This document shows, in pieces, positions 11,884 through 31,564 of a stretch of DNA of 64,000 nucleotides. The stretch's first letter is position 1. Every line of letters begins with the position of its first letter. The notes under the pieces are model-generated. The model was given only the letters and a program-made list of their open reading frames with translations, searched no databases and had not been told where the DNA came from. Source of the stretch: Pelomyxa schiedti (taxonomy: Eukaryota > Evosea > Pelobiontida > Pelomyxidae); assembly GCA_020536535.1 (NCBI GenBank), contig JAHLWZ010000079.1, positions 23,469 to 87,468 on the forward strand, read 5' to 3'. The position numbers were made by a program, and so were the translations under genes.

Positions 11884-13783
11884 ATGCAGCTCAAAATAAC
11901 ACCACTTCAGCTGTACCACATCGTGTTGGTGTGTGGCATGTTGCTCACTGGTTGCATCAACACACTCAGCAAGAAATTTCAGAACGATACCGAGTGCGTT
12001 GGTCGCTCTAACTAGCGAGCGATACTGGCGTCTTCATCCCCATCTCTTATTATATTATTGTGATTTTCGTGCTCATAAAAAATTTTTCTAGGTCTCCAGG
12101 GTATAATGGGGATGTACATTATTTTGCCCACCCTTGGTTTCAGACGTTGGTTATGTTTACTGGTTGGTTTAGTCATAACCTCTTGTAACACCCTTACTCT
12201 TTGAAGGCGAGTTCCTTTGCCTTATTGGGATAGTCATTCAAAGGCACCAGCAACGAGTGAAACAACTCACAGGTTGGTAACAGCAATCACTTGCCACTTT
12301 CTTGCTTACTTGACAAGAAACGCCTCTGGTTCATTTCAAGCACAAAGACCGGATTTTTCAATTGATATTGATTATCCCAACTTTACTTGATCTTCTCGGG
12401 TACAAAAATAATAATAATAATTCCACGTTTTCTACAGTAACACACATAAAGGACATCACTTGGAGGTTGGAGAGAAGGTTTCCCATACTTCCTAATTTTA
12501 ATATGTAGGAATTGGTCTGGTTTATGTTAGTGCTTCTGTGTGGCAGATGTTGCGAGGCTCCATTATCATTTTTACTGGCATCCTCTCTGTGGGTTTTCCT
12601 TTTTTCTTCCCTCCAACCCAATTTAAGTCTTTAATGTCTCCTTACCTTTCTTTCTCGTACAGAAATTTTTCTTGAAGCGCAAGCTTCTCCCTTATCGATG
12701 GTTTGCCATGTGTGTCACAATTGTTGGTCTAGTTTTGGTGGGAGTATCTGGACTACTGAGTGAGAATTTGTCAAATAAAGCATCCACATCTGGTTCCACA
12801 TCTTCATCAGAGGATTCCTCCGACAGTTATATGATGATTTTCGGTACTTTTTCATTTCATATTCTTTTCTAAATATGCTCAAGGAATGATCTGTATTCTT
12901 CTGGGGCAGCTGGTGGGAGCAATACAAATGTTTCCTAACACATTATCCAGATGTGGTTCTCACTAAACAATACAGGGTGATTGAAGAAAAGTTTCTTAAA
13001 TCAAGAGGACTTCAGCCCTTCCACGTTGTAGGAATGGAGGGATTTTTTGGCGTACTTCTCATGGCCTTTACTGTTTTACCATTCTTTTATGTTGTTCCTG
13101 GCAAACAGGTTTGTATTACCAGATGAAACCAGAAATTGATTACTTTTTAGGATTGTTCCCTCCGGTACCAAGATAAAGAAAACTCCATTGACGCAATCTT
13201 ACAAATTCTGCACAACTGGCAACTTGTTCTCTACGTTTTACTATATTTGTGTTCTATTGCTTTTTATAACTTCTTTGGATTGTCTGGTGTGATAGCCACC
13301 TCTTTTTTCCCCTTATTAATGTTGGCAGTGACAAAATCTTTGACATGCGTTCACCGCACCCTAATTGATGCTTGCCGGACCATTATTGTTTGGACGGTAG
13401 TTTCCCCCACCATCTTTACGCTACTAACATCTCTCAGGTCGATCTGTTTATATGGTATGTCATAGACGCTCCCCAATATGGTGAAGAGTGGACCATCTAC
13501 AGCTGGGTGCAAGGTTCCTCTCACCTCTCCGAATCCCTCATTTCCCTCCCCTTCCAACACCTCCCCAGTTGCCGGATTTCTCCTGCTGATCGGTGGTACA
13601 ATTCTCTATAATGGGATCATACACATACCAGGATTTGAGTACGAGGCACCGGCGGCACCACCCACAGCACCTCCCGCCACGTCCCCAACTGTCGAGGCTG
13701 GTGGCGAGAAGACTCCCCTCCTCAGCATCAATTCCGCACAGGACCCACCAAAGTGCACTTCTGGCACGGTACACACCGACTGA
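11884..13783 (+). CDS. SLC35F6: SLC35F6-like multi-spanning transporter (drug/metabolite transporter superfamily)
   Basis: This is a ten-helix membrane protein of the nucleotide-sugar/EamA-like superfamily; animal SLC35F6 is lysosomal/mitochondrial. The first helix reads LYHIVLVCGMLLTGCINTLS, equal to the family start. Next come HPWFQTLVMFTGWFSHNLL, then LVYVSASVWQMLRGSIIIFT, the hallmark motif before the internal repeat (near 12510-12590). FAMCVTIVGLVLVGVS, GMEGFFGVLLMAFTVLPFF and CSIAFYNFFGLSGV follow. The last helix is VAGFLLLIGGTILYNGI, and the tail is Pro/Ala-rich with EKTPLLS, which resembles an acidic dileucine lysosomal sorting signal. The stop is at 13781-13783. The substrate is unknown. 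Confidence 0.85.
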
Positions 13784-14378
13784 GACCTTAAAAGGTCCAT
13801 TTATGTGAAAAGTGCTCAGAGAATCGTGGACATCACGCGCTATCTAACGATTAACTTGAAGATAAACGCACCTCCTGGGAGATTGGTTTCAGGAGGCGCC
13901 ATTTTGATTGGTTTCTATTTACGTCAATTGCCTAAAACCAACTGCAACATCAAGACCAAAAAAAGGGCTACCAGAAATAAATAATCGAACCAACCGAAAA
14001 TAAAATTTTTCCTCCCTTTTGCCCATTGCGGCACAAAAACAACAAGCACAAATCAACAAACCAAAAAACAAACCAAAAAAGAAAGCCACCTGCCATAGTC
14101 GACATCCTAAATTGTATGCCTTCCCATTTCGTCCTGTTGCCTCTTTACCATTCCGTACCCCCTCACAACCCGCAAAAGAAATAAAACATCACAGCGATGT
14201 CCCCCCGCGTCGTCAAAACACGCAACGCCTTACATACACATGACCTTTCTTGTTGTCGCTCGTCGCCTGTTGCTTCGTGTTGTGTCTGTTTATTTTATTG
14301 TTGTTGTTTACTGTGCCCACTTCCTTTTTTTTTTTCTCTTTTCCCCCTATGTAATGGTGTAACGTCAGAGGGTACATA
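13784..14378. other. Intergenic spacer, A-rich with a hairpin
   Basis: This 595-bp gap lies between two plus-strand genes, and I see no gene in it. A potential hairpin (7-bp arms CCTCCTG/CAGGAGG, 12-nt loop) sits at 13871-13896, about 90 bp after the transporter stop. The centre is A-rich with repeated AACAA/AAACC blocks, and the part before the next ATG is T/C-rich. Confidence 0.6.
13871..13896. repeat. Small inverted repeat downstream of the transporter gene
   Basis: Arms CCTCCTG and CAGGAGG surround a 12-base loop. Flanking GC pairs could lengthen the stem past one A-C mismatch. It could form a hairpin in the 3' UTR, but chance is not excluded. Confidence 0.4.
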
Positions 14379-16437
14379 ATGACGGAAACTACCCCTATTC
14401 AAGAGGCTGGACAGAAAAGGCCACGCGGATCAACGGTATCATACCATTCATCGGGTTTTGTCTTCTTACCTTGTTTCCTTTTCCTTTGCCTTTACTTTTG
14501 TACTTTTCAGCAAGGTAGCGAGGAGGACCCTGACTCTGACACCAATGACGAGGTTGCTGAGGATGACGACGACGATGATTATGAGGAATCCAACACTACA
14601 GGGGTGCGAAATCAACATCCTCCTCAGCACCGGAATCCTGTGAAAACCCGCTCTGGTCCGCCGTCTCCAACGAGGATTGGGGCCGCACCACCACCACCGC
14701 CCAACCAGCAGCCTCAGGTACCTGAGGGTGGTGCTACTGAACCGGTGTCACAGAGGAGGAGGTTGTCTGAATTGGCTCAACCCCAAATTCCTATTTCTAC
14801 ACATGGCCCAACTGAGGAGCAACAAATGCAATTGGCGCAGTTGCAACAACAGCTACAACAGCAAGTGAGCATGCAACTTCTGCCTTCTGGGGTGCAAATA
14901 CCACAACTACTGCGACAGCTTATAGGAGATGACCCTACTCGTGGTGACGTGAAATATGGACCTGAAGAAGTAAGCCCACTTCATTTTCAATCTCTTCATA
15001 ACAGCTGTTTTTTTCGAACTAAAGCTTAGGCAACTTGAAGCGTACACCAAATCAATGGTATCTGCTCCTCAGATGCAGCAACCTCTTGCAACAGCACCCC
15101 CCAGTACTATTTCACCTATGTCAAAAACTCAATCTGCATCCCAACTGACCCCGGTGGTAGCACAGCCACCAGTCCCTCAGCAGGTGCAAACTCAGCCATG
15201 TTCTACATCGCAGCGCCCGCCATCGCCTGCTGTAACCCCAAGTTCCCAGCCCATAGGAATTGCGATACACGACGAAACACATCTGTATAACTTCCACTTG
15301 AAATTTCCTCTAATTGTTGTAGGATGCAGGAAAATCCCCCGCCGTCACCTCAAAGACCTCAAAAGAAATTGGGTCGAAGAAAAATTAACATTGAATTCAT
15401 TGAAGACAAAAGTAGGAGGCACATAACATTTTCCAAGAGGAAAGCCGGCATTATGAAGAAGGTAGTAACATTAAAAGTACTTTTGGTATTAACAGTGCAC
15501 CAGGCCTACGAACTGAGCACATTGACAGGCACTCAAGTGTTGCTATTGGTTGCTTCAGAAACAGGTCATGTGTACACGTTTGCCACACCTAAACTTCAAC
15601 CGTTGATTACCAAACCTGAGGGGAAACAAATGATCCAGGTTAGTTAAGCAGTCCGTACTTTGATTATTGCTTATCTGAAGTAGGGTTGCCTTAATTCCGC
15701 AGTAGATGCTCCAGGATCACCAGGGGGCAGGGAGTCACCCCCAACAACACCCACACCGCCTCCGGCGTCCAAGTGTACCTCGGTGCCACGAACATCATCT
15801 GCAGCGTCAGGTACACCATCTCCTGAAAGTGTACCCAAACAGGAACACCATCACCGACAGGCACCGATGCCCCAAACACAACCGCAACCCTCACCTCAGC
15901 AACAACAACTCCAACAATTACAACAACTACAACAGCAGCAACTCGCACAACAATTAGAAGCACAGGTAGCGCAAACAGGTCTCTCATTGGACAAGCTACT
16001 ACCCCTTGCAATGGCCGACATGAACTACAACCAGCGATATGTGAATACCTTGCTTGAGAATGTATCTTCACACATTTTACTCCCTCCCCTAACCTGAACT
16101 GCAGCAATATCTGTGGTCATCCGGAAACCAGCTGAGTCAGAATTTGATGATGCTTCTTAACAGCAACCCTGGCAACACACAACCGCAGGCCACACAACCG
16201 GCATCAACAGCTCACACCCAACAACTCCTATCCGGACTCATGCAGAACCCACCGTTAGCCGGATCCAACATCAGTGCTTCCCTAGAAGGTAATACTTTCT
16301 CCCAAATACTTTAACCTGTTCCTAACACACCAACAGGTCTTGCAGAGAGGTGGCCAGGCCTAGCCAACTATACAAGGAATGGGGGAGCCGGTATTGGGGG
16401 TGTGAACACACAGCCGCCTGCTTCTCCTAACCTGTGA
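14379..16437 (+). CDS. SRF-type MADS-box transcription factor with internal MADS domain and Gln-rich regions
   Basis: MADS-box factors bind CArG-box DNA as dimers. The N-terminus has an acidic run (DEVAEDDDDDDYEES), then Pro- and Gln-rich sequence. The MADS domain starts only in the second half, near 15350: RRKINIEFIEDKSRRHITF, then SKRKAGIMKK. After an intron of about 45 nt it continues AYELSTLTGTQVLLLVASET and GHVYTFATPKLQPLI. This matches SRF-type (type I) rather than MEF2-type sequences in the TGTQVLLLVASETGHVYTF segment. A Gln-rich run (15897-15957) and a tail with NSNPGNTQPQ and SGLMQNP follow, ending with a TGA at 16435-16437. Roughly six introns. Having several hundred residues before the MADS box is longer than in vertebrate SRF but known in amoebozoan SRF homologs. 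Target genes are unknown. Confidence 0.82.
15897..15957 (+). repeat. Imperfect CAA/CAG repeat encoding poly-Gln
   Basis: CAA and CAG codons are mixed with ACT, TTA and CTA interruptions and encode a run of glutamine and leucine within the MADS-box gene. The mixture of codons argues for protein-level selection rather than a recent pure microsatellite expansion. Confidence 0.6.
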
Positions 16438-16567
16438 TAGTCCCCCTACCACTCACACCTTGTTTGATTCTTCCACCTTTCACCAAGTTTGTGTAGCAAT
16501 AAAATTTTTTGGGATTTTTCTTTCTTTTCTCTTGTTCCTTTTCTTACACAACTGGGATAGTGGGTAT

Positions 16568-25063
<8,496 letters not shown>

Positions 25064-25245
25064 TTTGTCGTATCACCGCACCGCACGCGTAGCTTGTTGT
25101 CGGTGGGTTTTTTTTTCTTTTTGTTTTTATTGTTTTCTTGCCGGGGCTCTTGGTTCTGCAGTTGCGAGAAAAGAAAACTTCCTTTAGATTAGAAAATTCT
25201 AACCAAACACGAAAAACTACACGTGCATGTGTAGTGTGAATGCTA

Positions 25246-26479
<1,234 letters not shown>

Positions 26480-27179
26480 CACCTCGCCCTGGTTTTTTTT
26501 TTTTTGTTTTTTGTTCAGCAGATCCTTCTTTTTTGTCGCCACTCCTTGTCATCAATCTTGTTTTTTTTTCCCTTTGTGAATCATTTGATCAGTGAGGCGT
26601 CGCTGCACTCCAATACACACAAATAAGGTAGACATGGAGAAGAAAAGAGTCGCTTTGTTTTGCTTTTTTAACAATGTAGCAGCAAAATAGAATTACAGGA
26701 TGCAGGGAGAGGAAGTATCGACAGCGAGGACCACCGTTTTTTACATAATCGCGGTGCTGATTTCCCTCCACGTTCTCGCTTTTGTGTGTATTCCTAGTCG
26801 CTGCCTTCAAAACGTTTTTTTCCTCAACGACAATTCTCCGTCCCAGCTTGTTTGGGTGTACCTGGCAGTTTCCGGACCGTCTGCTGATCCAAAGAAAAAA
26901 CGCTAGGTGATTTATGAGTGGCACGCAAGATTCACCTTAGCACCAAAAGGACGCACAACATCGTTGACTCTAGAGACACAAGGACAAGTTGGCCGGGGGT
27001 GAACTGTTGGCCCAAAATGTAATGTGGACAAAACAAGAATTGGCCGTTTCTACGAAGTGTGAATTCCACATTTTTTTGTCAGCTGGGGTGTGAAGCAACG
27101 TCAGGCGTTCTTGATCAATCGCGAAAGCGGTCCGAAGGGAAAAAAAACAACGTGAGTCAGATAGATACCCAACCACAAT
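26480..27179. promoter_or_regulatory. 700-bp divergent region between Rab6 and PP2C-like gene
   Basis: The gap lies between two divergent ATGs. A 68-codon plus-strand frame (26700-26906) with one hydrophobic segment (VFYIIAVLISLHVLAFVCI) is present. It has no homology I recognise and I do not call it a gene. The region has several T and A homopolymers and should contain both promoters. Confidence 0.5.
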
Positions 27180-30100
27180 ATGAGCAAGACCACCAACAGC
27201 AGCAGTAACAGCTGCAGCAGTGCCCCCGTCATGGGCCCCGTCTCCCGCTGGTCCCTCCTACGCACAAACCTGGGCCCACTAGGCAAGCACATCGGCACAG
27301 GCAACAGCAGCAGCAACACCAACAACGCAGCGTCGGTCGGGCCCACGACCCCAACGACGACAGCAACAACGACGCCGGGATCTACGAGCACGTGCAGCAG
27401 CAAGGAGTGCTCCATGGCCTCGTGCTTCCCCACTTACCCCCTGCCGACGTCGTCGTGCCGCTCCTGCGGCTCCTCGTCCTCGTCGCCCCCGCCGTCGTCG
27501 CCGCCCCCTACCTCGGTCGTGTTCCCCACGCCCGAGGCCCGCGACCACGCCACCAAGCAGCAGGCCGCCGACGACCAAGGGGACCCCGGCGGGGCCACAC
27601 GCAGCAGGGCGCGGTCGCGCTCGACCCCGGACGCGTACGAGGGCGCGGTGCCGCCGAACATGGCCCTGAAGCAGCAGCAGCAGCAGGAGCAGGAGCAGCA
27701 GGGGCCGCCGCAGTTGCAGCAGCTGCGGACTTCGGGGATATCGAACACCCCGCCGGCGTCGCCGTCGCCGTCGCACCCCTCGTCGGCTTCGCCTTCTCCT
27801 TCTAGGTCGCCTGTGACTTCGTCCTGGCTGTCGTCTTCGCCGAATACAACCGGAGTGCATTCTCCGGCTTCTCCTACGTTTCAGCGGACTAGGCTGGGGT
27901 GCTTACTGGGAAATAATTCTTCTCCTCCTGGTGGTCCGTCTCCTTCCTCGGCCTCATCAACACAGTTAGCTGTGGAGCAATCTTCGAGGATCACGCCGGA
28001 AAACGCAGTCTTGGAGCCCATACTAAAACAAGACCTGTTGGGGCCCTCATCGGAAAGTGCACAGACCACTCAGCAGGCTCAATGTGAAGCCCAACAATCC
28101 AATGGAATTACACAACAACAACTAGCAATGTTGCACATACTGCAACTGCAACAATTACAGCAACTGCAACAAATACAACAACAGCTACAAGACCAAGAGC
28201 AACTGATGATTATACAGCAACTTCTACAATACTACCAACAAGTTCAGACTCTTCAATTAAAACTACACCAGCAACGTTTTGCCTCGGCGCTACCTGATTG
28301 CGATCCTTCCTTATCTTTCTCAGGAGAAATGCCCTCCCTCCCTACAGCATCCATGTCTATGTCTCTTCCTGAATCAAGTGGCCTTTCCTCGCTGTTCATA
28401 AATTCAACCCAGAAAGAGAACTTGAGTTCAAGTTTCAATGCAACCTCAACAACACCCACATCTCCTGTTCAACGGGATTATCGTTTCAGTACTGGTGTAG
28501 GAGTCGGAATCGCAGGTCTTGTTGGCACCATTGGAACTTCATCTGCCACTGAGGTTATTGTCTCCCGCCGTGCTTGTGCATTGAACAAGAGTGGGTATGT
28601 TGGAGGGGAGTGCTGCTTGCACGAAACAGTTGATCTAGCAGCTGAGAGAATGCTGCACGAAATCCGACACATCGAATCTGATGTTTCTTATTATGCAACT
28701 CTGAAAGGTAAGCTGTAGAGCCTCTCGCACTGCATTACTCACCTCTTTCTCTCCGTTTATAGAACAGTTACGAGTTAAACTTAGAGAGGCAGAGCACGAA
28801 GAAATCAAGGTGAGATAGTCTTTGCCTTCCTCGATTTCTCCCTTACTTCACTAGAGAGTTGCCCTACTACTTTGCAAGAAAGCGGATCTTAGACGGACGT
28901 TAGAGCTCCCAAGATTGATATTTAATACACCCATACATCAGTCATTGATTACAACTATAAGCGATCCCTACTTCCCCCTCACAGATGCCCTACCTCAGGT
29001 TAGTTCGTACTGCAGAAGTGCCACTTACGTACTTATTGTCTCCTAGAGATTCGTTTCTCAACATAGCTTCACCCCTGAATGCTGTGTAATATTAAATAAT
29101 GCTCAAGAACCAGACAAGATCCGTAAGCACGGAGAGGTGTTAAGTGCACTGACAGTCAGCACGTACCCCATGGATTTAAAAGCAAACCTTCAAGTTGGCA
29201 GTCCTATATGTGACTGTTACACTGCATGCCTGTGCCCCGCTGGGTCAGCTTTTATTTCCATTGCTGATGGGTGTAAGTGACTTTTTGTTTGAATACTTTT
29301 ATGACGAAAAAAACAGGCAATTGGGGAGCCAAACCCCGCGAAGCAGCCTGTCGCGCATCAAGTGCTTTTGTGAATTACCTTTTGGAAAATTACATCTTCA
29401 GGAACGATAGCGACTTGTACATATTTTAACGCTGTTGAACTAAAATGATCTAATTCCTGTTAGGCATAAGACATCCGTCCGGGAGTATGGTGCACTAATG
29501 CTCCAGGCTCTAGCACATGCGCACAATAGTATTGTCATTGATAAAAAGGAAAAGTCAGAAGTTGGCACAACTACCCTTCTTGGCATAGCTCTTGTTCCCT
29601 TAAAGGTATTTGTCTTATTTTGGATATGTGTTCTCGTTTTCTAAACTAATATCCGATTCAGTTGGACTTTACAGAAGAACCCCCATGTAATCTTCCTACA
29701 CCTTATGTGTTTACTCATAATGCCTAGCACTCGATCCAAAATGGGCATGCATTGCTCTTAGTATTGGTGACTGCAAAGTGTGTCATTCATATACCTTGAC
29801 TTCCTGTAACACTGTCACAAGGCCTTCCGGTGGTCAACTAAGGACAAGCAAATATACGAAATCAGCACAGGGAATCGTGAGACTTTGGATGCTACAGATC
29901 CAGGAGGAAGGCTAGGTCCCTACCTTGAATCTGGATCCCCCGATTTGCGGAATTTAAGTTTTTTCTACACCACTTTTGACAAAGGGGATCTGCTTATATG
30001 CATGAGGTAAGTTCTGTTTGGCTTGGAGTTTCTTTGACAAACCGAAGTGATGGCGTGCATGATAACATTGATCCGGCCTCTCTTGGAATAGAACCATCGG

Positions 30101-30501
30101 CACTATGTACAACACTTGGTCCAACTACCTGGGATACGTTGGCTTCCACTAATCCCCAGATGTTTACACAACTGCGGGAACAATTCATGTATACCCTACC
30201 ACTCAATTGAGCAAATAATCATTTTTTACAGGACAAGAAAACTATGCGAACTAGTATGTGGAGGAGGAGGACACCCAGGCCCAACTGAGGGTATTGTGCA
30301 AAGAATCATTCAACACTGCATCAATTTGACAGCCGGGAGCAGGTTACCACATAGTTCGCCCTAGTGTACACCCACTTACATTCACACAGGCAGTGGATGG
30401 AAGAGCACCCCAACCGCAGACTCCCTAAAGATTACACCCAATTCCCTGGAAAGTTGGACCACACAACTTGTGTTGCACTGTATATACAACCTGATTGGTA
30501 G
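27180..30501 (+). CDS. PP2C-like (PPM family) phosphatase-domain protein with a long low-complexity N-terminus
   Basis: The first exon encodes about 500 residues of Ser/Pro/Thr- and Gln-rich sequence, very GC-rich up to about 27800, ending in DLAAERMLHEIRHIESDVSY. Later exons form a PP2C-like fold. FISIADGCNWGAKPREAACR carries the metal-binding Asp at the position of DGHGG. ASSAFVNYLLENYI, KSEVGTTTLLGIALVPL and CIALSIGDCKV follow, then FDKGDLLIC and SDGVHDNIDPASLG with the second conserved Asp-Gly. The C-terminal exons read GIVQRIIQHCINLTAGSR and YTQFPGKLDHTTCVALYI before a TAG at 30499-30501. The layout matches the PP2C-like domain proteins of the fly CG9801 type. Whether it is an active phosphatase is unclear because DGHGG is altered. 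Confidence 0.75.
28111..28262 (+). repeat. Gln-rich (CAA/CAG) coding region
   Basis: The stretch encodes LQQLQQLQQIQQQLQ and similar runs rich in Gln and Leu with heptad-like spacing, likely a coiled coil. CAA predominates and the region is mostly free of pure trinucleotide repeats. Confidence 0.55.
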
Positions 30502-30642
30502 GTAGGCCACTTCCAAATTCCCAATCACTCACATGCACACAGGTAGAAGGTTTTTGGCACTGTAAAAAACAAATTAACTTGTAAACTATACAACAGAACT
30601 AGATTTTTCCCTGAGTTTGACTTTTTAAAAAAAAAAACGAGA

Positions 30643-31241
30643 ATGATGAAGGGTGTTGTGGCGATGGTGGTCGCAGCGGCATTATGGGGCTGCACGAATC
30701 CCTTCTTGAAGAAAGGTTGCACCGGAGTTACTGCCGCAAACGACCCACAATGGTGTGTCGTTGTGGTGCAGTGAAATAACAACGCCGAGCCGGTGATTTA
30801 ACAATGTAAGTGAACAGCCCTGATGGGGTCGTTGCTCAAATTTCGAGGAAATGCGGGTACTTGGCTGCTCGAAAACAGGTATTCCTTTGTCTTTCCTTTA
30901 TGCTTGGAGAATTGACACCATTTTGGAAGTTTTTTATCCCTTTCCTCATAAACCAGTGTGGAGGCATTGCATTCTTTTTTGCCTTGAGGTTTTCAGGCAA
31001 CTATTGCTATTAATTTTTCTCATTCTCTCACCATCCATTTATTGGCTGCAGCCGTATCAACAGCCGTTCCTGTTGTTAACTCTCTTACATTTATCTTTAC
31101 TGCCTTTGTAAGTTGGTTATTGAACGAACAACTCACCAAAGGTACGAATGTAGTCCATGAATTTCTCCTATTGACCTCTTGCCAGAAACTCTTTTTGCTT
31201 GTATCCTAATCATAGCTGGTGTTTCCCTGTGCGTAATCTGA
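30643..31241 (+). CDS. TMEM234: TMEM234-like small multi-spanning membrane protein
   Basis: TMEM234 is a small protein of four or so helices related to the EamA/DMT transporters. The first helix reads VVAMVVAAALWGCTNPFLKK, equal to the family start (AALWG.T.P.LK). After two introns comes FFIPFLINQCGGIAFFFALR, matching the LNQCGS motif. The next exon reads VSTAVPVVNSLTFIFTAFVS, and the last ETLFACILIIAGVSLCVI, ending in TGA at 31239-31241. The frame is kept across introns of 45-65 nt. Two ATGs are adjacent at 30643 and 30646. It lies 142 bp after the PP2C-like gene. Cellular role is unknown. Confidence 0.8.
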
Positions 31242-31564
31242 CACCGACAATAAAAGATGAATAGCCATCTACCACCGAAATCAGAACCACATACCCAGAT
31301 TAGGTGTAACACAAGAACACCAGAGATCCCATCCATTCCCAGAAATCACCCAACGTCTCGTAATACTAATTGTCTCCTTTAATTTCTCGCTTCGTCGCCA
31401 GTCACTCTCCACAGGGCACGACTGCGGATAGCTTCTGCATCTCTTAGGCTCCGTAAATAGACCGCGAGTCAAAGTGCACCAAACAAATAAAAAGTCCTTC
31501 TGCAATTTGGTTAACAAAAGAAAGAAAAAAAGCCCAAAAAAAAAAACAAAAGTCGTTTACGTCG
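31242..31564. other. Spacer upstream of Sey1, no gene seen
   Basis: This 323-bp plus-strand gap lies between TMEM234-like and Sey1. An A-rich block (near 31500-31550) precedes the Sey1 ATG. No homology or repeat was noticed. Confidence 0.55.

Noticed and set aside
26700-26906. Small plus-strand ORF with one hydrophobic helix
   Set aside because: Only 68 codons in a 700-bp promoter region, no homology recognised, and such ORFs are expected by chance.
27279-27860. Arg-rich minus-strand frame opposite the PP2C-like gene
   Set aside because: It is a shadow of the GC-rich Ser/Pro/Gln exon; composition explains its openness and the frame has no family match.
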